Below, piece by piece: positions 35,876 through 44,671 of a DNA stretch of 48,442 nt (position 1 is the stretch's first letter; each line of letters begins with the position of its first letter). The stretch comes from Chromatiales bacterium (GTDB lineage: Bacteria > Pseudomonadota > Gammaproteobacteria > SpSt-1174): assembly GCA_014762505.1 (NCBI GenBank), contig JABURS010000036.1:1-48442 (forward strand). Reading direction: 5' to 3'. The translations under genes were made by a program, and so were the position numbers. The notes below the pieces were generated by a model. That model saw only the letters and a program-made list of their open reading frames with translations. It had not been told where the DNA came from and made no database searches.

Positions 35876-37870
35876 TCAGGCCTTGAACAGGCCGAACAGC
35901 GACTCCTTCAGGCGGACGAATTGTTTGTCGAATTCCAGCACATTCCGATTGGAGGTGCCAGCGAAGATCACCCGGCTGCCGCGCTCGGTCGGCTCCACCC
36001 ACACCCACAGGCGGCGGTGCGCCAGGTAGAACAGCAGGAAGATGCCGATGGTGAGCATCACGCTGCCGAAATACACCAGATCCTTGCCGGGTGACTTGGT
36101 GATCTGCAGGCCGGAGGCCTCCACCTGCTCGAAGTCTGACAGCTGGATGTAGTAAGGGTTTCCATAAAACGGCAGGCTGGCGAGCGCGCCCACCGCATCG
36201 TCGAAGAACTGCCAGTCGGCATCCGCCGGCGCCACGCCGCGGTCGGCCAGCACGCGCAGATAGAGCGCCTGCATGGCGGAACGCCACAGGGTCATGAGTG
36301 AATTGGCCGCCTCCTGCTGGGACTCGGACGGGACATTGGTGACGATGTCCTGCTCGATGGCCTCGAAGCCCCCCTCGCCGAACAGCTCCAGCATGCGGGC
36401 CATCAGGCTGGCCAGCTGCTCGCGCAGCTCCGGCGTGACCGGCTCCGGCGAGCGCTGCAGGCTGGCCATGGCCGTGGCCTCGGCGATCTCGCGCACCGCG
36501 CCCGGGTTCTGCAGGTAGGCCAGCATCGCCATGAACAGCTCGGGCGTGCCGTTCTCGTCGGCCGGGATGTGCAGGTAGCGGAAGTCCTCCGCCTGACTCT
36601 CGCGCACACCGCTGATGTAGAAGAGTCGGCCTTCCTGCTCCACCGGGGCCATGTAATTCATGAACTCGCGGGCCACGCCGGTTTCGTCACGCATGCGGAA
36701 GGTGAAGGCCGGCCCCATGTTGCGCTGCTGCGTCTCCCCCTGTTCGTCCACCACCGGGTTGATGTTGAACAGGCGGAAATCGGCCAGCTCCAGGCGCATG
36801 GTGCCGTCGGCCGTCTCGACCGGATAGGTCTCGAATACGCGCCCGGTGAGCGCCACCGGTTCGTTCTTCTGGGTATCCAGCGGCCACAGGCGCAGGCCGA
36901 GCTTCGAGCCGCCGTCGCCGAAATTGGACTGGTAGATGGCATGCCCGCGGTAGACCAGCGGGTGGTTCACGGCGATGGTCTGTTCCAGCGGCTGCTCGAG
37001 CTGGTCGTCGTGGATGACGAGATCGCTCTCGAAGGACTTGGGCTGGCCGTTGTCGTAGTGCTCGACACGGAATTCCTTCACCTCCACGGCGAAGGGCAGT
37101 TCCTGCACGAAATAGCCCTCGCGCATGGGCAGGAAGACGATGTTGGCCCGCGTGCCCTCGGGGATGTCCACGCTGCCGCGGAACGACATGTTGCCCGGGC
37201 CGATGCGGCTCTTGTCCGGCACCTGGGAGGCCGGGATGTCGCGGGTCTCGATCTCGCGGGTACCCATGGTCTCGGAGATCTTGAGCGGCAGCTGCCCGTC
37301 CATCAGCCCGCCGATGCAGATGATCACGATGGCCACATGGGTGAAGAAATAGCCCAGGCGGTTCCATCCGCCTCGCATGCCCGCCAGCACCCGGTGGTCG
37401 CCGTGGTCCTTCTCGCGCATGCGATAGCCCTCGACGGCCAGGAAGCGCGCCGCCAGCTGCGTGACCTCCTCGGGCGAGGCGGACAGCTCGCGCTCTTCCA
37501 CGTGGCGGAAGGTGCGCAGGGACTTGGCCTTGGCACTGAGCCGGAAGCTGCGCATGTCGCGCACCATGCCCGGGGCGTTGCGGTAGATACAGACGCTGGT
37601 CGACAGCACCAGGAAGCCGAGGATCACCACGAACCAGGTGGCCGAATACACATTATAGAGATCCAGCGCCAGGAACATGTCGTGCCAGAAGGGCCCGAAC
37701 TTCAGAATGTAGTCGGCGTAGGGCTGGTTCTGCTGCAGCACCGTGCCGATCACCGAGGCGATGGCCAGGGCCACCAGCAGGGTGATGGCGAGGTTCATGG
37801 AGCCCAGGAACTCGACCAGGATGGAGGCGACGGAACGCGAGGGGCGGGCGGCGGCGGTCTTGGTGCTCAT
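35876..37870 (-). CDS. resB: System II cytochrome c biogenesis protein ResB
   Basis: 664 residues, the long form seen in proteobacteria. N-terminal helices (SILVEFLGSMNLAITLLVALAIASVIGTVLQQNQPYADYI; WFVVILGFLVLSTSVCIY; YFFTHVAIVIICIGGLMDG), a large periplasmic domain (about 250-600), and a final helix (DLVYFGSVMLTIGIFLLFYLAHRRLWVWV). It forms the haem lyase with CcsB. First gene of the resB-ccsB operon; promoter not resolved between here and the cytochrome c4 terminator. Confidence 0.94.
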   Translation of the reverse strand: MSTKTAAARPSRSVASILVEFLGSMNLAITLLVALAIASVIGTVLQQNQPYADYILKFGPFWHDMFLALDLYNVYSATWFVVILGFLVLSTSVCIYRNAPGMVRDMRSFRLSAKAKSLRTFRHVEERELSASPEEVTQLAARFLAVEGYRMREKDHGDHRVLAGMRGGWNRLGYFFTHVAIVIICIGGLMDGQLPLKISETMGTREIETRDIPASQVPDKSRIGPGNMSFRGSVDIPEGTRANIVFLPMREGYFVQELPFAVEVKEFRVEHYDNGQPKSFESDLVIHDDQLEQPLEQTIAVNHPLVYRGHAIYQSNFGDGGSKLGLRLWPLDTQKNEPVALTGRVFETYPVETADGTMRLELADFRLFNINPVVDEQGETQQRNMGPAFTFRMRDETGVAREFMNYMAPVEQEGRLFYISGVRESQAEDFRYLHIPADENGTPELFMAMLAYLQNPGAVREIAEATAMASLQRSPEPVTPELREQLASLMARMLELFGEGGFEAIEQDIVTNVPSESQQEAANSLMTLWRSAMQALYLRVLADRGVAPADADWQFFDDAVGALASLPFYGNPYYIQLSDFEQVEASGLQITKSPGKDLVYFGSVMLTIGIFLLFYLAHRRLWVWVEPTERGSRVIFAGTSNRNVLEFDKQFVRLKESLFGLFKA

Positions 37871-37951
37871 GCAATCAACTAAGGGCGCTGTCTGACGTGT
37901 AGCGCGACATCATACCGCAGAATGAGGGCAAGACACCCCAGGTTTTCTGTG

Positions 37952-37984
37952 GACAAAAGAAAAGGGTGGCCGAGGCCACCCTTT
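37952..37984 (-). terminator. intrinsic terminator of the cytochrome c4 gene
   Basis: Inverted repeat AAAGGGTGGCC (37961-37971) / GGCCACCCTTT (37974-37984); on the minus strand it runs into TTTTCTTTT. It lies 26 bases after the cytochrome c4 stop. Confidence 0.8.
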
Positions 37985-38009
37985 CCGTTTTCTGCCCTGC
38001 GGCTTGCGA

Positions 38010-38618
38010 TCAACGCAGGCCGGCGATGTACTCGGCGACGGCGTCGATTTCCGCGTCGGTCATCTTGGCGGCGACGTTGCGCATCATCTTGCCGGCATCG
38101 TTGGCGCGCTCGCCCGCACGGAAGGCGCGCAGCTGGGCGGCCGTGTACTTGGCGTGCTGGCCGGCCAGGGCCGGGAACTTGGCGTCCGGGTTGCCGGCGC
38201 CGTTCGGACCGTGGCAGGCCATGCAGGCGGCCACGCCGGAGGCGGTATTGCCGCCACGGTAGATGGCCTTGCCCAGCTCGACCTTGGTCTCGTCGGCGGT
38301 GCCACCCTTGATGGTCTGGCTGGCGTAGAAGGCGGCCAGGTCCTGCATGTCCTGGTCGCTCAGGCCGGCAACCTGGCCCGCCATGATGGCGTTGGCGCGC
38401 TCACCGGACTTGAACTGCTTGAGCTGCTTGTAGAGGTATTCCTGGTGCTGGCCGGCCAGCTTGGGAAAATCGGCGCTGGCGCTGTTACCATCCGCACCGT
38501 GGCAGGCGGCGCAGGACTGCGACTTGGCCTTGCCGGCGGCGGCGTTGCCAGCGGCCAGCGCATTACCGGCGACGGAAAGACTCAGGCTCGCGAGAGCGAT
38601 CATCAGCAGCTTTTTCAT
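38010..38618 (-). CDS. di-haem cytochrome c4
   Basis: 202 residues with signal peptide MKKLLMIALASLSLSVAGNALA. Two haem-binding motifs, C36AAC39H40 and C132MAC135H136, sit in two homologous class I halves (SCAACHGADGNSASADFPKLAGQHQEYL; ACMACHGPNGAGNPDAKFPALAGQHAKYT), the c4 hallmark. It carries electrons in the periplasm, usually to cytochrome c oxidase. Maturation would use the adjacent ResB/CcsB. Promoter TTGCGG-N17-TATATA lies upstream; terminator at 37952-37984 follows. Confidence 0.95.
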   Translation of the reverse strand: MKKLLMIALASLSLSVAGNALAAGNAAAGKAKSQSCAACHGADGNSASADFPKLAGQHQEYLYKQLKQFKSGERANAIMAGQVAGLSDQDMQDLAAFYASQTIKGGTADETKVELGKAIYRGGNTASGVAACMACHGPNGAGNPDAKFPALAGQHAKYTAAQLRAFRAGERANDAGKMMRNVAAKMTDAEIDAVAEYIAGLR

Positions 38619-38707
38619 TTGGAAAGGCTCCTCGAGTAACGAATTTGGGATTTTTGCGCTGGTCTTGGGGACCCCCGACAAACGGGGTGCTGCAAAAATG
38701 GCCGAAC

Positions 38708-38736
38708 TATATACCATAGAAGCCCCAAGCCCGCAA
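38708..38736 (-). promoter_or_regulatory. sigma-70 promoter of cytochrome c4
   Basis: Minus strand: -35 TTGCGG (38736-38731), 17-base spacer, -10 TATATA (38713-38708). Predicted start near 38701, giving a leader of about 80 bases. Divergent engB is 38 bases beyond the -35. Confidence 0.65.
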
Positions 38737-38773
38737 AAATTAATGCTTTTCACACCGAGGCACTCAGGATTAC

Positions 38774-39403
38774 ATGCACCCCGTCTACAATCAGGCCCGC
38801 TTCCTCAAAAGCGCCCCCAACGCCCGCGCCCTGCCCCCCGATGAGGGCTTCGAAGTGGCCTTCGCCGGCCGCTCCAACTCGGGCAAGTCGAGTGCCATCA
38901 ACACCCTCTGCAGCCAGCGCGCGCTGGCCCGCACCAGCAAGACGCCGGGGCGCACCCAGCTCATCAACGTCTTCGACCTCCCCGCAGGCCGGCGCCTCAT
39001 CGACCTGCCGGGCTACGGCTATGCCAAGGTGCCGGAGAAGATCCGCAAGGACTGGGGACAGATGATCGGCGGCTACCTGGCCGGCCGCGCCTCGCTGCGC
39101 GGCCTGGTGCTGGTGATGGACATCCGCCACCCGCTCACCGACTACGACTGGCAGATGCTGGACTGGTGTCATCACCGCGCCCTGCCGGTGCACATCCTCC
39201 TGTCCAAGGCCGACAAGCTCAAGTTCGGCGCCGCCCGCAACACCGTGCTCCAGGTGCAGAAGACCCTGCGCGAGCGCGGCCTCGCGGCCACCGCCCAGCC
39301 CTTCTCCTCGCTGAAGAAGACCGGCACGGAAGAGGCCTATGCCGTACTGGATACCTGGCTGGAATGGCCGACAGACGAACAGCCGGCCGATCACGGGGTG
39401 TAG
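38774..39403 (+). CDS. engB: ribosome biogenesis GTPase EngB/YihA
   Basis: 209 residues. P-loop GRSNSGKSSAINTL (G1), T-loop KTPGRTQLI (G2), DLPGYGYAK (G3), LLSKADKL (G4) are all in place. Essential GTPase for 50S subunit assembly, usually ~200 residues. Divergent from cytochrome c4 and convergent with polA, an arrangement shared with enterobacteria (polA-spf-yihA) and pseudomonads (polA-ersA-engB). Confidence 0.95.
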   Translation: MHPVYNQARFLKSAPNARALPPDEGFEVAFAGRSNSGKSSAINTLCSQRALARTSKTPGRTQLINVFDLPAGRRLIDLPGYGYAKVPEKIRKDWGQMIGGYLAGRASLRGLVLVMDIRHPLTDYDWQMLDWCHHRALPVHILLSKADKLKFGAARNTVLQVQKTLRERGLAATAQPFSSLKKTGTEEAYAVLDTWLEWPTDEQPADHGV

Positions 39404-39544
39404 GGCCTGTCACAGAGGAAAATGGCACGCAGCGGGTCCACCGGGATCGAAGATCGGGCGTCGCTGCACCGGGGTCAGGATCACAAGCGCATGGGGGCGC
39501 AGGGCTTTCCACTCTGTGCCCTCTGTGGCGAAAAACAACCAGGC

Positions 39545-39586
39545 AAAAAAATGCCCCGATCTTCTTTGGGGGGCGAAGATCGGGGC
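39545..39586 (-). terminator. strong intrinsic terminator of candidate sRNA / polA
   Basis: On the minus strand GCCCCGATCTTC (39586-39575) pairs perfectly over 12 bp with GAAGATCGGGGC (39564-39553) around a 10-base loop, then A and seven Ts (39551-39545). There is no T-tract on the plus strand, so it serves minus-strand transcripts only. Confidence 0.92.
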
Positions 39587-39669
39587 CAGTCACCGGCTCG
39601 GCTTGGGGAGTCCGAGCCTTTACCCGCTCAGGGAGGGAAGCGGGAGGATAAGCGCCGGGCTAAGCGCTC
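39545..39669 (-). ncRNA. candidate ErsA/Spot 42-position small RNA, ~125 nt
   Basis: Predicted from its signals in the 350-base engB-polA gap. Start near 39669 (7 bases below a sigma-E-like -10), end at the T7 tract at 39545. Read on the minus strand it folds into three hairpins: CCCGCT (39645-39640) / AGCGGG (39629-39624) with loop TCCCTCCCTG; GGCTCGG (39617-39611) / CCGAGCC (39600-39594) with loop ACTCCCCAAG; and the terminator stem with loop GCCCCCCAAA. All three loops are C-rich, and TCCTCCC at 39650-39644 is complementary to a Shine-Dalgarno. The location equals Spot 42 in enterobacteria and ErsA in Pseudomonas. I cannot compare sequences or show expression. Confidence 0.65.
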
Positions 39670-39675
39670 AATTAC

Positions 39676-39702
39676 TCTGACTCTGCCTCGGAGGAAAAGT
39701 TC
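39676..39702 (-). promoter_or_regulatory. sigma-E/AlgU-like promoter for candidate sRNA
   Basis: Minus strand: GAACTT (39702-39697), 16-base spacer, TCAGA (39680-39676). The AlgU/sigma-22 consensus is GAACTT-N16/17-TCtGA. No sigma-70 pair of similar quality is visible here. The -35 overlaps a small hairpin, GTTCTG / CAGAAC, which may be coincidence. Confidence 0.6.
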
Positions 39703-39753
39703 TGTTGGGGCACAGAACGCTTCGGGGACGCTGTCTAGGCTCGGGGCGCAGAG

Positions 39754-42462
39754 TCAGTGCGCTTCATCCCAGTTGTTACCCTCACCCGTATCGACTTCCA
39801 GCGGCACGCGAAGTTCCGCCGCCTCCTTCATCAGGGCCACGATGCGCTCGCGAGCCGCGTCCACGGCGCCCTCGTCCACCTCGAACACCAGCTCATCGTG
39901 CACCTGCATGATCATGGTGACCGGCGGATGCGCCTGCTGGATCCAGCCATCCACCGCGATCATGGCCCGCTTGATGATGTCGGCGGCCGGGCCCTGCATG
40001 GGGGCGTTGATGGCGGTGCGCTCGGCGTACTGCCGGCGCTGGGCGTTGCGGGCGTTGATCTCGGGCAGATACAGGCGCCGGCCGAACACCGTCTCCACAT
40101 AGCCCTGCTCGCGCGCCCGCTCTCGGGTGGCGTCCATGTACTCGCGCACGCCCGGATAGCGGCTGAAATAGAGGTCGATGTATTCCTGCGCCACGCCGCG
40201 CTCCACGCCGAGCTGGCGCGCCAGGCCGAAGGCGGACATGCCGTAGATCAGGCCGAAGTTGATGGCCTTGGCCGCGCGCCGCTGGTCGGCGGAGACGGCC
40301 TCGGGTTTCACGCCGAAGACCTCGCCGGCGGTGGCGCGGTGGATGTCCTGGCCGGCCGCGAAGGCCTTGAGCAGCCCCTCGTCGCCGGACAGGTGCGCCA
40401 TGATGCGCAGCTCGATCTGCGAATAGTCGGCGGCGAGGATGCGCCGGCCCTGCGGTGCGACGAAGGCCTGCCGGATGCGCCGGCCCGCCTCGGTGCGCAC
40501 CGGGATGTTCTGCAGGTTGGGGTCGGAGGAGGAGAGCCGTCCGGTGGAGGCCACCGCCTGGTGATAGGAGGTGTGCACGCGCCCGGTGTCGGGGTCGATC
40601 TGTTCGGGCAGCCTGTCCGTGTAGGTGGACTTGAGCTTGGCCATGGAGCGGTGCTCGAGGATGATGCGCGGCAGCGGATAGTCCAGCGCCAGCTGCTCGA
40701 GCACGTCCTCGGCGGTGGAGGGCACGCCCTTGGGCGTCTTGCGGATGACCGGCAGCCCCAGCTTGTCGAACAGGATCTCCTGGATCTGCTTGGGCGAGCC
40801 CAGGTTGAATTCCTGCCCGGCCTCGTCGAAGGCCTGGCGCTCGATCTCACCCATGCGCTCGGCCAGCTCGTGGCTCTGGGCGAAGAGCTGGTCGGCGTCC
40901 ACCATCACGCCGGTGCGCTCCATGCGCGAGAGCACGGGCACCAGCGGGATCTCGATGGTCTCGTACAGCGCGCGCTGGCGCTCCAGCTGCTCGAGCTCGG
41001 GCCAGAAGCGGCGGTGCAGCTGCAGGGTCATGTCGGCATCCTCGGCCGCGTAGGGCGTGGCCGCCTCGATGCTCACCCGGTCGAAACTCACCTGTTTTGC
41101 GCCCTTGCCGGCCACGTCCTCGTAGGCGATGTTGCGGTGGCCGAGGTGCTTCTCGCAGAGCGTGTCGAGGTCGTGGCGGCTGGCCGTGGAGTTGAGCACG
41201 TAGGACTCGAGCATGGTGTCATGGCGGATGCCGTTGAGCTCGATGCCGTGGTTCGCCAGGACGTTGCGGTCGTACTTGAGGTGATGCCCGACCTTGGCCC
41301 GATCCGGATCCTCGAGCAGGGGTTTCAGCGCCTTCAGCACGGCGTCGCGGTCGAGCTGGGGCGGGGCGCCCGGGTCGTCGTGCCCCAGGGGGACATAGGC
41401 CGCCTCGCCGGGCTCGATGGCGAAGGACAGCCCGACGATGCGCGCGCGCATGTACTCCAGCGCCGTGGTCTCGGTGTCGAAGGCGAAGAGCTCGGCGGCC
41501 TCGAGCCGTTTGAGCCAGATGTCGAAGTCCGCCTGGTCGTGGATGGCCACGTAGCGCGCATCCTGTGGCTTCGGCGTCTCGGCCACCACCTCGCCCTCGC
41601 CGGCGGCCTCCAGCTCGGCCAGCCAGGTCTTGAATTCGTAGCGACTGAACAGCTCGCGCAGTCGCTCCTCGTCGGGCGCGCGCAGGTTCAGCGTCTCCGG
41701 CGTCTCGTCGAGCTCCAGGTCGCAGCGGATGGTGACGAGCTCCTTGGAAAGCGGCAGCTGGTCGACCGCCTCGCGCAGGTACTCGCCGACCTTGCCCCCG
41801 ATCTCGTCGGCGTGCTCGATCACGCCCTCCAGGGTGCCGTACTCTTCCAGCCACTTGAGCGCGGTCTTGGGTCCGCACTTGTGCACCCCCGGGACGTTGT
41901 CGACCTTGTCGCCGATCAGCGCGAGGTAGTCGACGATGCGCTCCGGCGGCACGCCGAACTTCTCCTTCACCCCCGCCACGTCCAGGGTGGTGTCGGTCAT
42001 GGTGTTGACCAGGGTGACGTGCTCGTTGACGAGCTGCGCCATGTCCTTGTCGCCGGTGGAGACCACCACCGGGATGCCCTTTTCCGCGGCCTGGCGCGAC
42101 AGCGTGCCGATGACGTCGTCGGCCTCGACCCCCTCGACCATCAGCAGCGGCAGCCCCAGGGCACGCACGATCTCGTGCAGCGGCTCGACCTGGGCACCGA
42201 GCTCGTCCGGCATGGGCGGTCGGGTGGCCTTGTACTCGGGGTACATCTCGTCGCGGAAGGTCTTGCCCCGGGCGTCGAAGACCACGGCCATGTGCTCGGG
42301 GTCGTAGTCCTTCAGCAGGCGACGCAGCATGTTGGCCACACCATACATGGCGCCGGTCGGCTCGCCCGCGGCGTTGGTCAGTGGCGGCAGGGCGTGAAAG
42401 GCCCGGTAGAGATAGGACGAGCCGTCGACGAGGACGAGGGGTTTGGGGATCTGCTTGGCCAT
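39754..42462 (-). CDS. polA: DNA polymerase I
   Basis: 902 residues, normal length. Three activities look intact: a 5' nuclease (~1-290; LVLVDGSSYLYRAFHA, VVDYLALIGDKVDNVPGV), a 3'-5' exonuclease (~310-490; LFAFDTETTALEYM, NSTASRHDLDTL, YAAEDADMTLQL) and a family A polymerase (~510-902; RRILAADYSQIELRIMAHLSGD, AAKAINFGLIYGMSAFGLA, MQVHDELVFEV). It fills gaps in repair and replaces Okazaki primers. Divergent from the LOG gene. 51 bases separate its stop from the candidate sRNA promoter -35. Confidence 0.97.
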   Translation of the reverse strand: MAKQIPKPLVLVDGSSYLYRAFHALPPLTNAAGEPTGAMYGVANMLRRLLKDYDPEHMAVVFDARGKTFRDEMYPEYKATRPPMPDELGAQVEPLHEIVRALGLPLLMVEGVEADDVIGTLSRQAAEKGIPVVVSTGDKDMAQLVNEHVTLVNTMTDTTLDVAGVKEKFGVPPERIVDYLALIGDKVDNVPGVHKCGPKTALKWLEEYGTLEGVIEHADEIGGKVGEYLREAVDQLPLSKELVTIRCDLELDETPETLNLRAPDEERLRELFSRYEFKTWLAELEAAGEGEVVAETPKPQDARYVAIHDQADFDIWLKRLEAAELFAFDTETTALEYMRARIVGLSFAIEPGEAAYVPLGHDDPGAPPQLDRDAVLKALKPLLEDPDRAKVGHHLKYDRNVLANHGIELNGIRHDTMLESYVLNSTASRHDLDTLCEKHLGHRNIAYEDVAGKGAKQVSFDRVSIEAATPYAAEDADMTLQLHRRFWPELEQLERQRALYETIEIPLVPVLSRMERTGVMVDADQLFAQSHELAERMGEIERQAFDEAGQEFNLGSPKQIQEILFDKLGLPVIRKTPKGVPSTAEDVLEQLALDYPLPRIILEHRSMAKLKSTYTDRLPEQIDPDTGRVHTSYHQAVASTGRLSSSDPNLQNIPVRTEAGRRIRQAFVAPQGRRILAADYSQIELRIMAHLSGDEGLLKAFAAGQDIHRATAGEVFGVKPEAVSADQRRAAKAINFGLIYGMSAFGLARQLGVERGVAQEYIDLYFSRYPGVREYMDATRERAREQGYVETVFGRRLYLPEINARNAQRRQYAERTAINAPMQGPAADIIKRAMIAVDGWIQQAHPPVTMIMQVHDELVFEVDEGAVDAARERIVALMKEAAELRVPLEVDTGEGNNWDEAH

Positions 42463-42615
42463 CGGGACTCTGCGTCTGCGGGAGTGGGCGGTCTATTGCA
42501 CCTCAAAGGCGCACGGTCTACAAGGTGAGAGGCGCCCTCAAGACAGCGCGCCCCGGAATGTGTAAGAATCGCGTCTCCCGTTTCGACCAGCCCGACGACA
42601 CCGGTCCCCGACAGC

Positions 42616-43341
42616 ATGAAATCCAGCGATCGCGCCAGCCACCCGGTACTCCTGCCCATGGACGACTCCGTCCTCACGCGGGAGAGCTGGAAGATCTTCC
42701 AGATCATGGCCGAGTTCGTGGAGGGCTTCGAGCGCCTGGCGCGCATCAAGCCCTCGGTGAGCATCTTCGGCTCGGCCCGCATCCCGCCGGAGAGCCCCAT
42801 CTACAAGCTCACCGAGGAGATCGCCCTGGAGCTGTCCAATTCCGGCTTCGCCGTGGTCAGCGGCGGCGGCCCGGGCATCATGGAGGCGGCCAACAAGGGC
42901 GCCTACGGCGGCAAGTCGCCGAGCATCGGGCTCAACATCCAGCTGCCGCACGAGCAGATCGGCAACCCCTATCAGGACATCTCGCTGGGGTTCCGCCACT
43001 TCTTCTCGCGCAAGGTGATGTTCGTGAAATACGCCTCGGCCTATGTGGTGCTGCCCGGCGGCTTCGGCACGCTGGACGAGCTGGCCGAGATCCTCACCCT
43101 GGTGCAGACGGGCAAGACCCGCCGCATCCCGATCATCCTCGTGCACTCCCCCTTCTGGAAGGGCCTGATCGACTGGTTCCGGCACACGCTGGCCGCCGAG
43201 AAGACCATCGACGAGGCCGACCTCGACCTGTTCATGCTGGTCGACGACCCGAAGGATGTGGTCAACGCCATCTTCGAGTTCTACGAAGGCACGGGCTTCG
43301 AGCCGTCACCCGCCGAGCGCGAAAAACTCATGGAGCTGTGA
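42616..43341 (+). CDS. LOG-family protein (TIGR00730-like nucleotide phosphoribohydrolase)
   Basis: 241 residues. The Rossmann-like core contains SVSIFGSARIP, VVSGGGPGIMEAANKGAYGGKS and the LOG signature PGGFGTLDELAE. LOG proteins cleave ribose 5-phosphate from cytokinin-type or purine nucleotides; bacterial roles include purine nucleotide turnover. Possible promoter TTGCAC-N17-TACAAG begins at 42496. The stop overlaps the next start as TGATG-type overlap (TGA ends at 43341, ATG begins there). Confidence 0.9.
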   Translation: MKSSDRASHPVLLPMDDSVLTRESWKIFQIMAEFVEGFERLARIKPSVSIFGSARIPPESPIYKLTEEIALELSNSGFAVVSGGGPGIMEAANKGAYGGKSPSIGLNIQLPHEQIGNPYQDISLGFRHFFSRKVMFVKYASAYVVLPGGFGTLDELAEILTLVQTGKTRRIPIILVHSPFWKGLIDWFRHTLAAEKTIDEADLDLFMLVDDPKDVVNAIFEFYEGTGFEPSPAEREKLMEL

Positions 43342-43694
43342 TGAACCGCCTGCTGCCCATCCTGCTGCTCTCCCTCATCCCCGCGGCATACATCCCCATG
43401 GCCCTTGCCGCGGACGAGGCCGACACGGCCGAGGTCCCGCCGCCACCCCCGCTGATCGAGGGCGAGTCCGCCACCGAGGCCCTGATGGAGCCCGACATCA
43501 CCATCCGCAAGGAGGCCGATCAGGAGGTGGAGGAATACCGCATCCAGGGCCAGCTCTACATGATCAAGGTGACGCCGAAGCGCGGCGAGCCCTATTACCT
43601 GGTCGACGCCGACGGCGACGGCGAGCTGGAGCACCAGATGTACGAGCTCGATCCCAAGTTCATGATCCCGTCCTGGACCATCTTCCGCTGGTAA
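43341..43694 (+). CDS. DUF2782-type exported protein
   Basis: 117 residues. Signal peptide MNRLLPILLLSLIPAAYIPMALA; the mature part is acidic and Pro-rich (PPPPPLIEGESAT) and ends with the conserved core ITIRKEADQEVEEYRIQGQLYMIKVTPKRGEPYYLVDADGDGELE and W-x-I-F-R-W. DUF2782 genes commonly sit beside polA/thrB in gammaproteobacteria. Function unknown; periplasmic. Confidence 0.85.
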   Translation: MNRLLPILLLSLIPAAYIPMALAADEADTAEVPPPPPLIEGESATEALMEPDITIRKEADQEVEEYRIQGQLYMIKVTPKRGEPYYLVDADGDGELEHQMYELDPKFMIPSWTIFRW

Positions 43695-43716
43695 CGCGCG
43701 CAATCCGAGAACCCGC

Positions 43717-44667
43717 ATGTCCGTATTCACGCCCATCAACGAAGACGAACTGAAGCAGTTCCTGCAACGCTTCGAGGTCGGCAGCCTGGAGGACTTCCAG
43801 GGCATCAGTGCCGGCATCGAGAACACCAACTACTTCGTCACCACCAGCGGCGGCCGCTACGTGCTCACCCTGTTCGAGAAGCACACGGCCGAGGAGATGC
43901 CGTATTTCCTCGGCCTGATGGCCCACCTGGCCGACCGCGGCGTGCCCAGCCCGCACCCGGTGGCCGATCGCGACGGCGACTACCTGCAGACCCTCAAGGG
44001 CAAGCCGGCCGCGCTGGTGATGCGCCTGCACGGCGCGAGTCCCGAGCACCCGGGCACGGCCCAGTGCGTCGCCATGGGCACCGCCCTGGCCCGGCTGCAC
44101 GTGGCGGCGGCCGACTATCCGGCGATCCGCCCCAACGACCGCGGGCCCAAGTGGTGGCGGGTGACGGCCGAAGCCGTGATGCCGAAGCTGGACGCGGACG
44201 ATGCCGCCCTGCTCGAAGAGGAGATCCGCTTCCAGGGGCTGTACCGCTTCACCGACCTGCCGCGCGGCGTGATCCATGCCGACCTGTTCCGCGACAACGC
44301 CATGTTCGAGGGCGACGAGCTCACCGGCATCATCGACTTCTACTACGCCTGCAACGACGCCCTGCTCTACGACCTGGCCGTGACGGTGAACGACTGGTGC
44401 AGCGAGGCCGACGGCAGCCTGGACCTGGAACGCGCCCGGGCCATGATGCGCGCCTATCACGCCGTGCGCCCGCTCAAGCCCATCGAGCGCGGCGCCTGGC
44501 CGGTGATGCTGCGCGCCGCGGCGCTGCGCTTCTGGCTGTCGCGCCTGCACGACCTGCACTTCCCGCGCCCGGGCGAGATCACGCACACCAAGGACCCGAA
44601 CGTGTTCCGCGAGATCCTCAGGCAGCGCATTGCCCACGAGACTGAACTGCAGCTCAACTGGGTCTAG
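43717..44667 (+). CDS. thrB: homoserine kinase (APH-fold type)
   Basis: 316 residues. The kinase belongs to the APH/choline-kinase fold used in Pseudomonas and relatives, not the GHMP fold of E. coli. Features: N-terminal LQRFEVGSLEDFQGISAGIENTNYFVTT, catalytic HADLFRDNAMFE and GIIDFYYACNDALLYDLAVTVNDW. It phosphorylates homoserine for threonine synthesis. It follows DUF2782 by 22 bases and is 5 bases ahead of the TusA-like GTG start. Confidence 0.94.
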   Translation: MSVFTPINEDELKQFLQRFEVGSLEDFQGISAGIENTNYFVTTSGGRYVLTLFEKHTAEEMPYFLGLMAHLADRGVPSPHPVADRDGDYLQTLKGKPAALVMRLHGASPEHPGTAQCVAMGTALARLHVAAADYPAIRPNDRGPKWWRVTAEAVMPKLDADDAALLEEEIRFQGLYRFTDLPRGVIHADLFRDNAMFEGDELTGIIDFYYACNDALLYDLAVTVNDWCSEADGSLDLERARAMMRAYHAVRPLKPIERGAWPVMLRAAALRFWLSRLHDLHFPRPGEITHTKDPNVFREILRQRIAHETELQLNWV

Positions 44668-44671
44668 CACC

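Noticed and set aside
39480-39545. engB terminator on the plus strand
   Set aside because: Sequence around CTCTGTGCCCTCTGTGG is low-complexity, and no stem with T-tract is seen on the plus strand.
39757-42528. Very long open frame on the plus strand opposite polA
   Set aside because: It mirrors polA codon bias in a GC-rich genome; its translation is low-complexity and has no recognisable domain.
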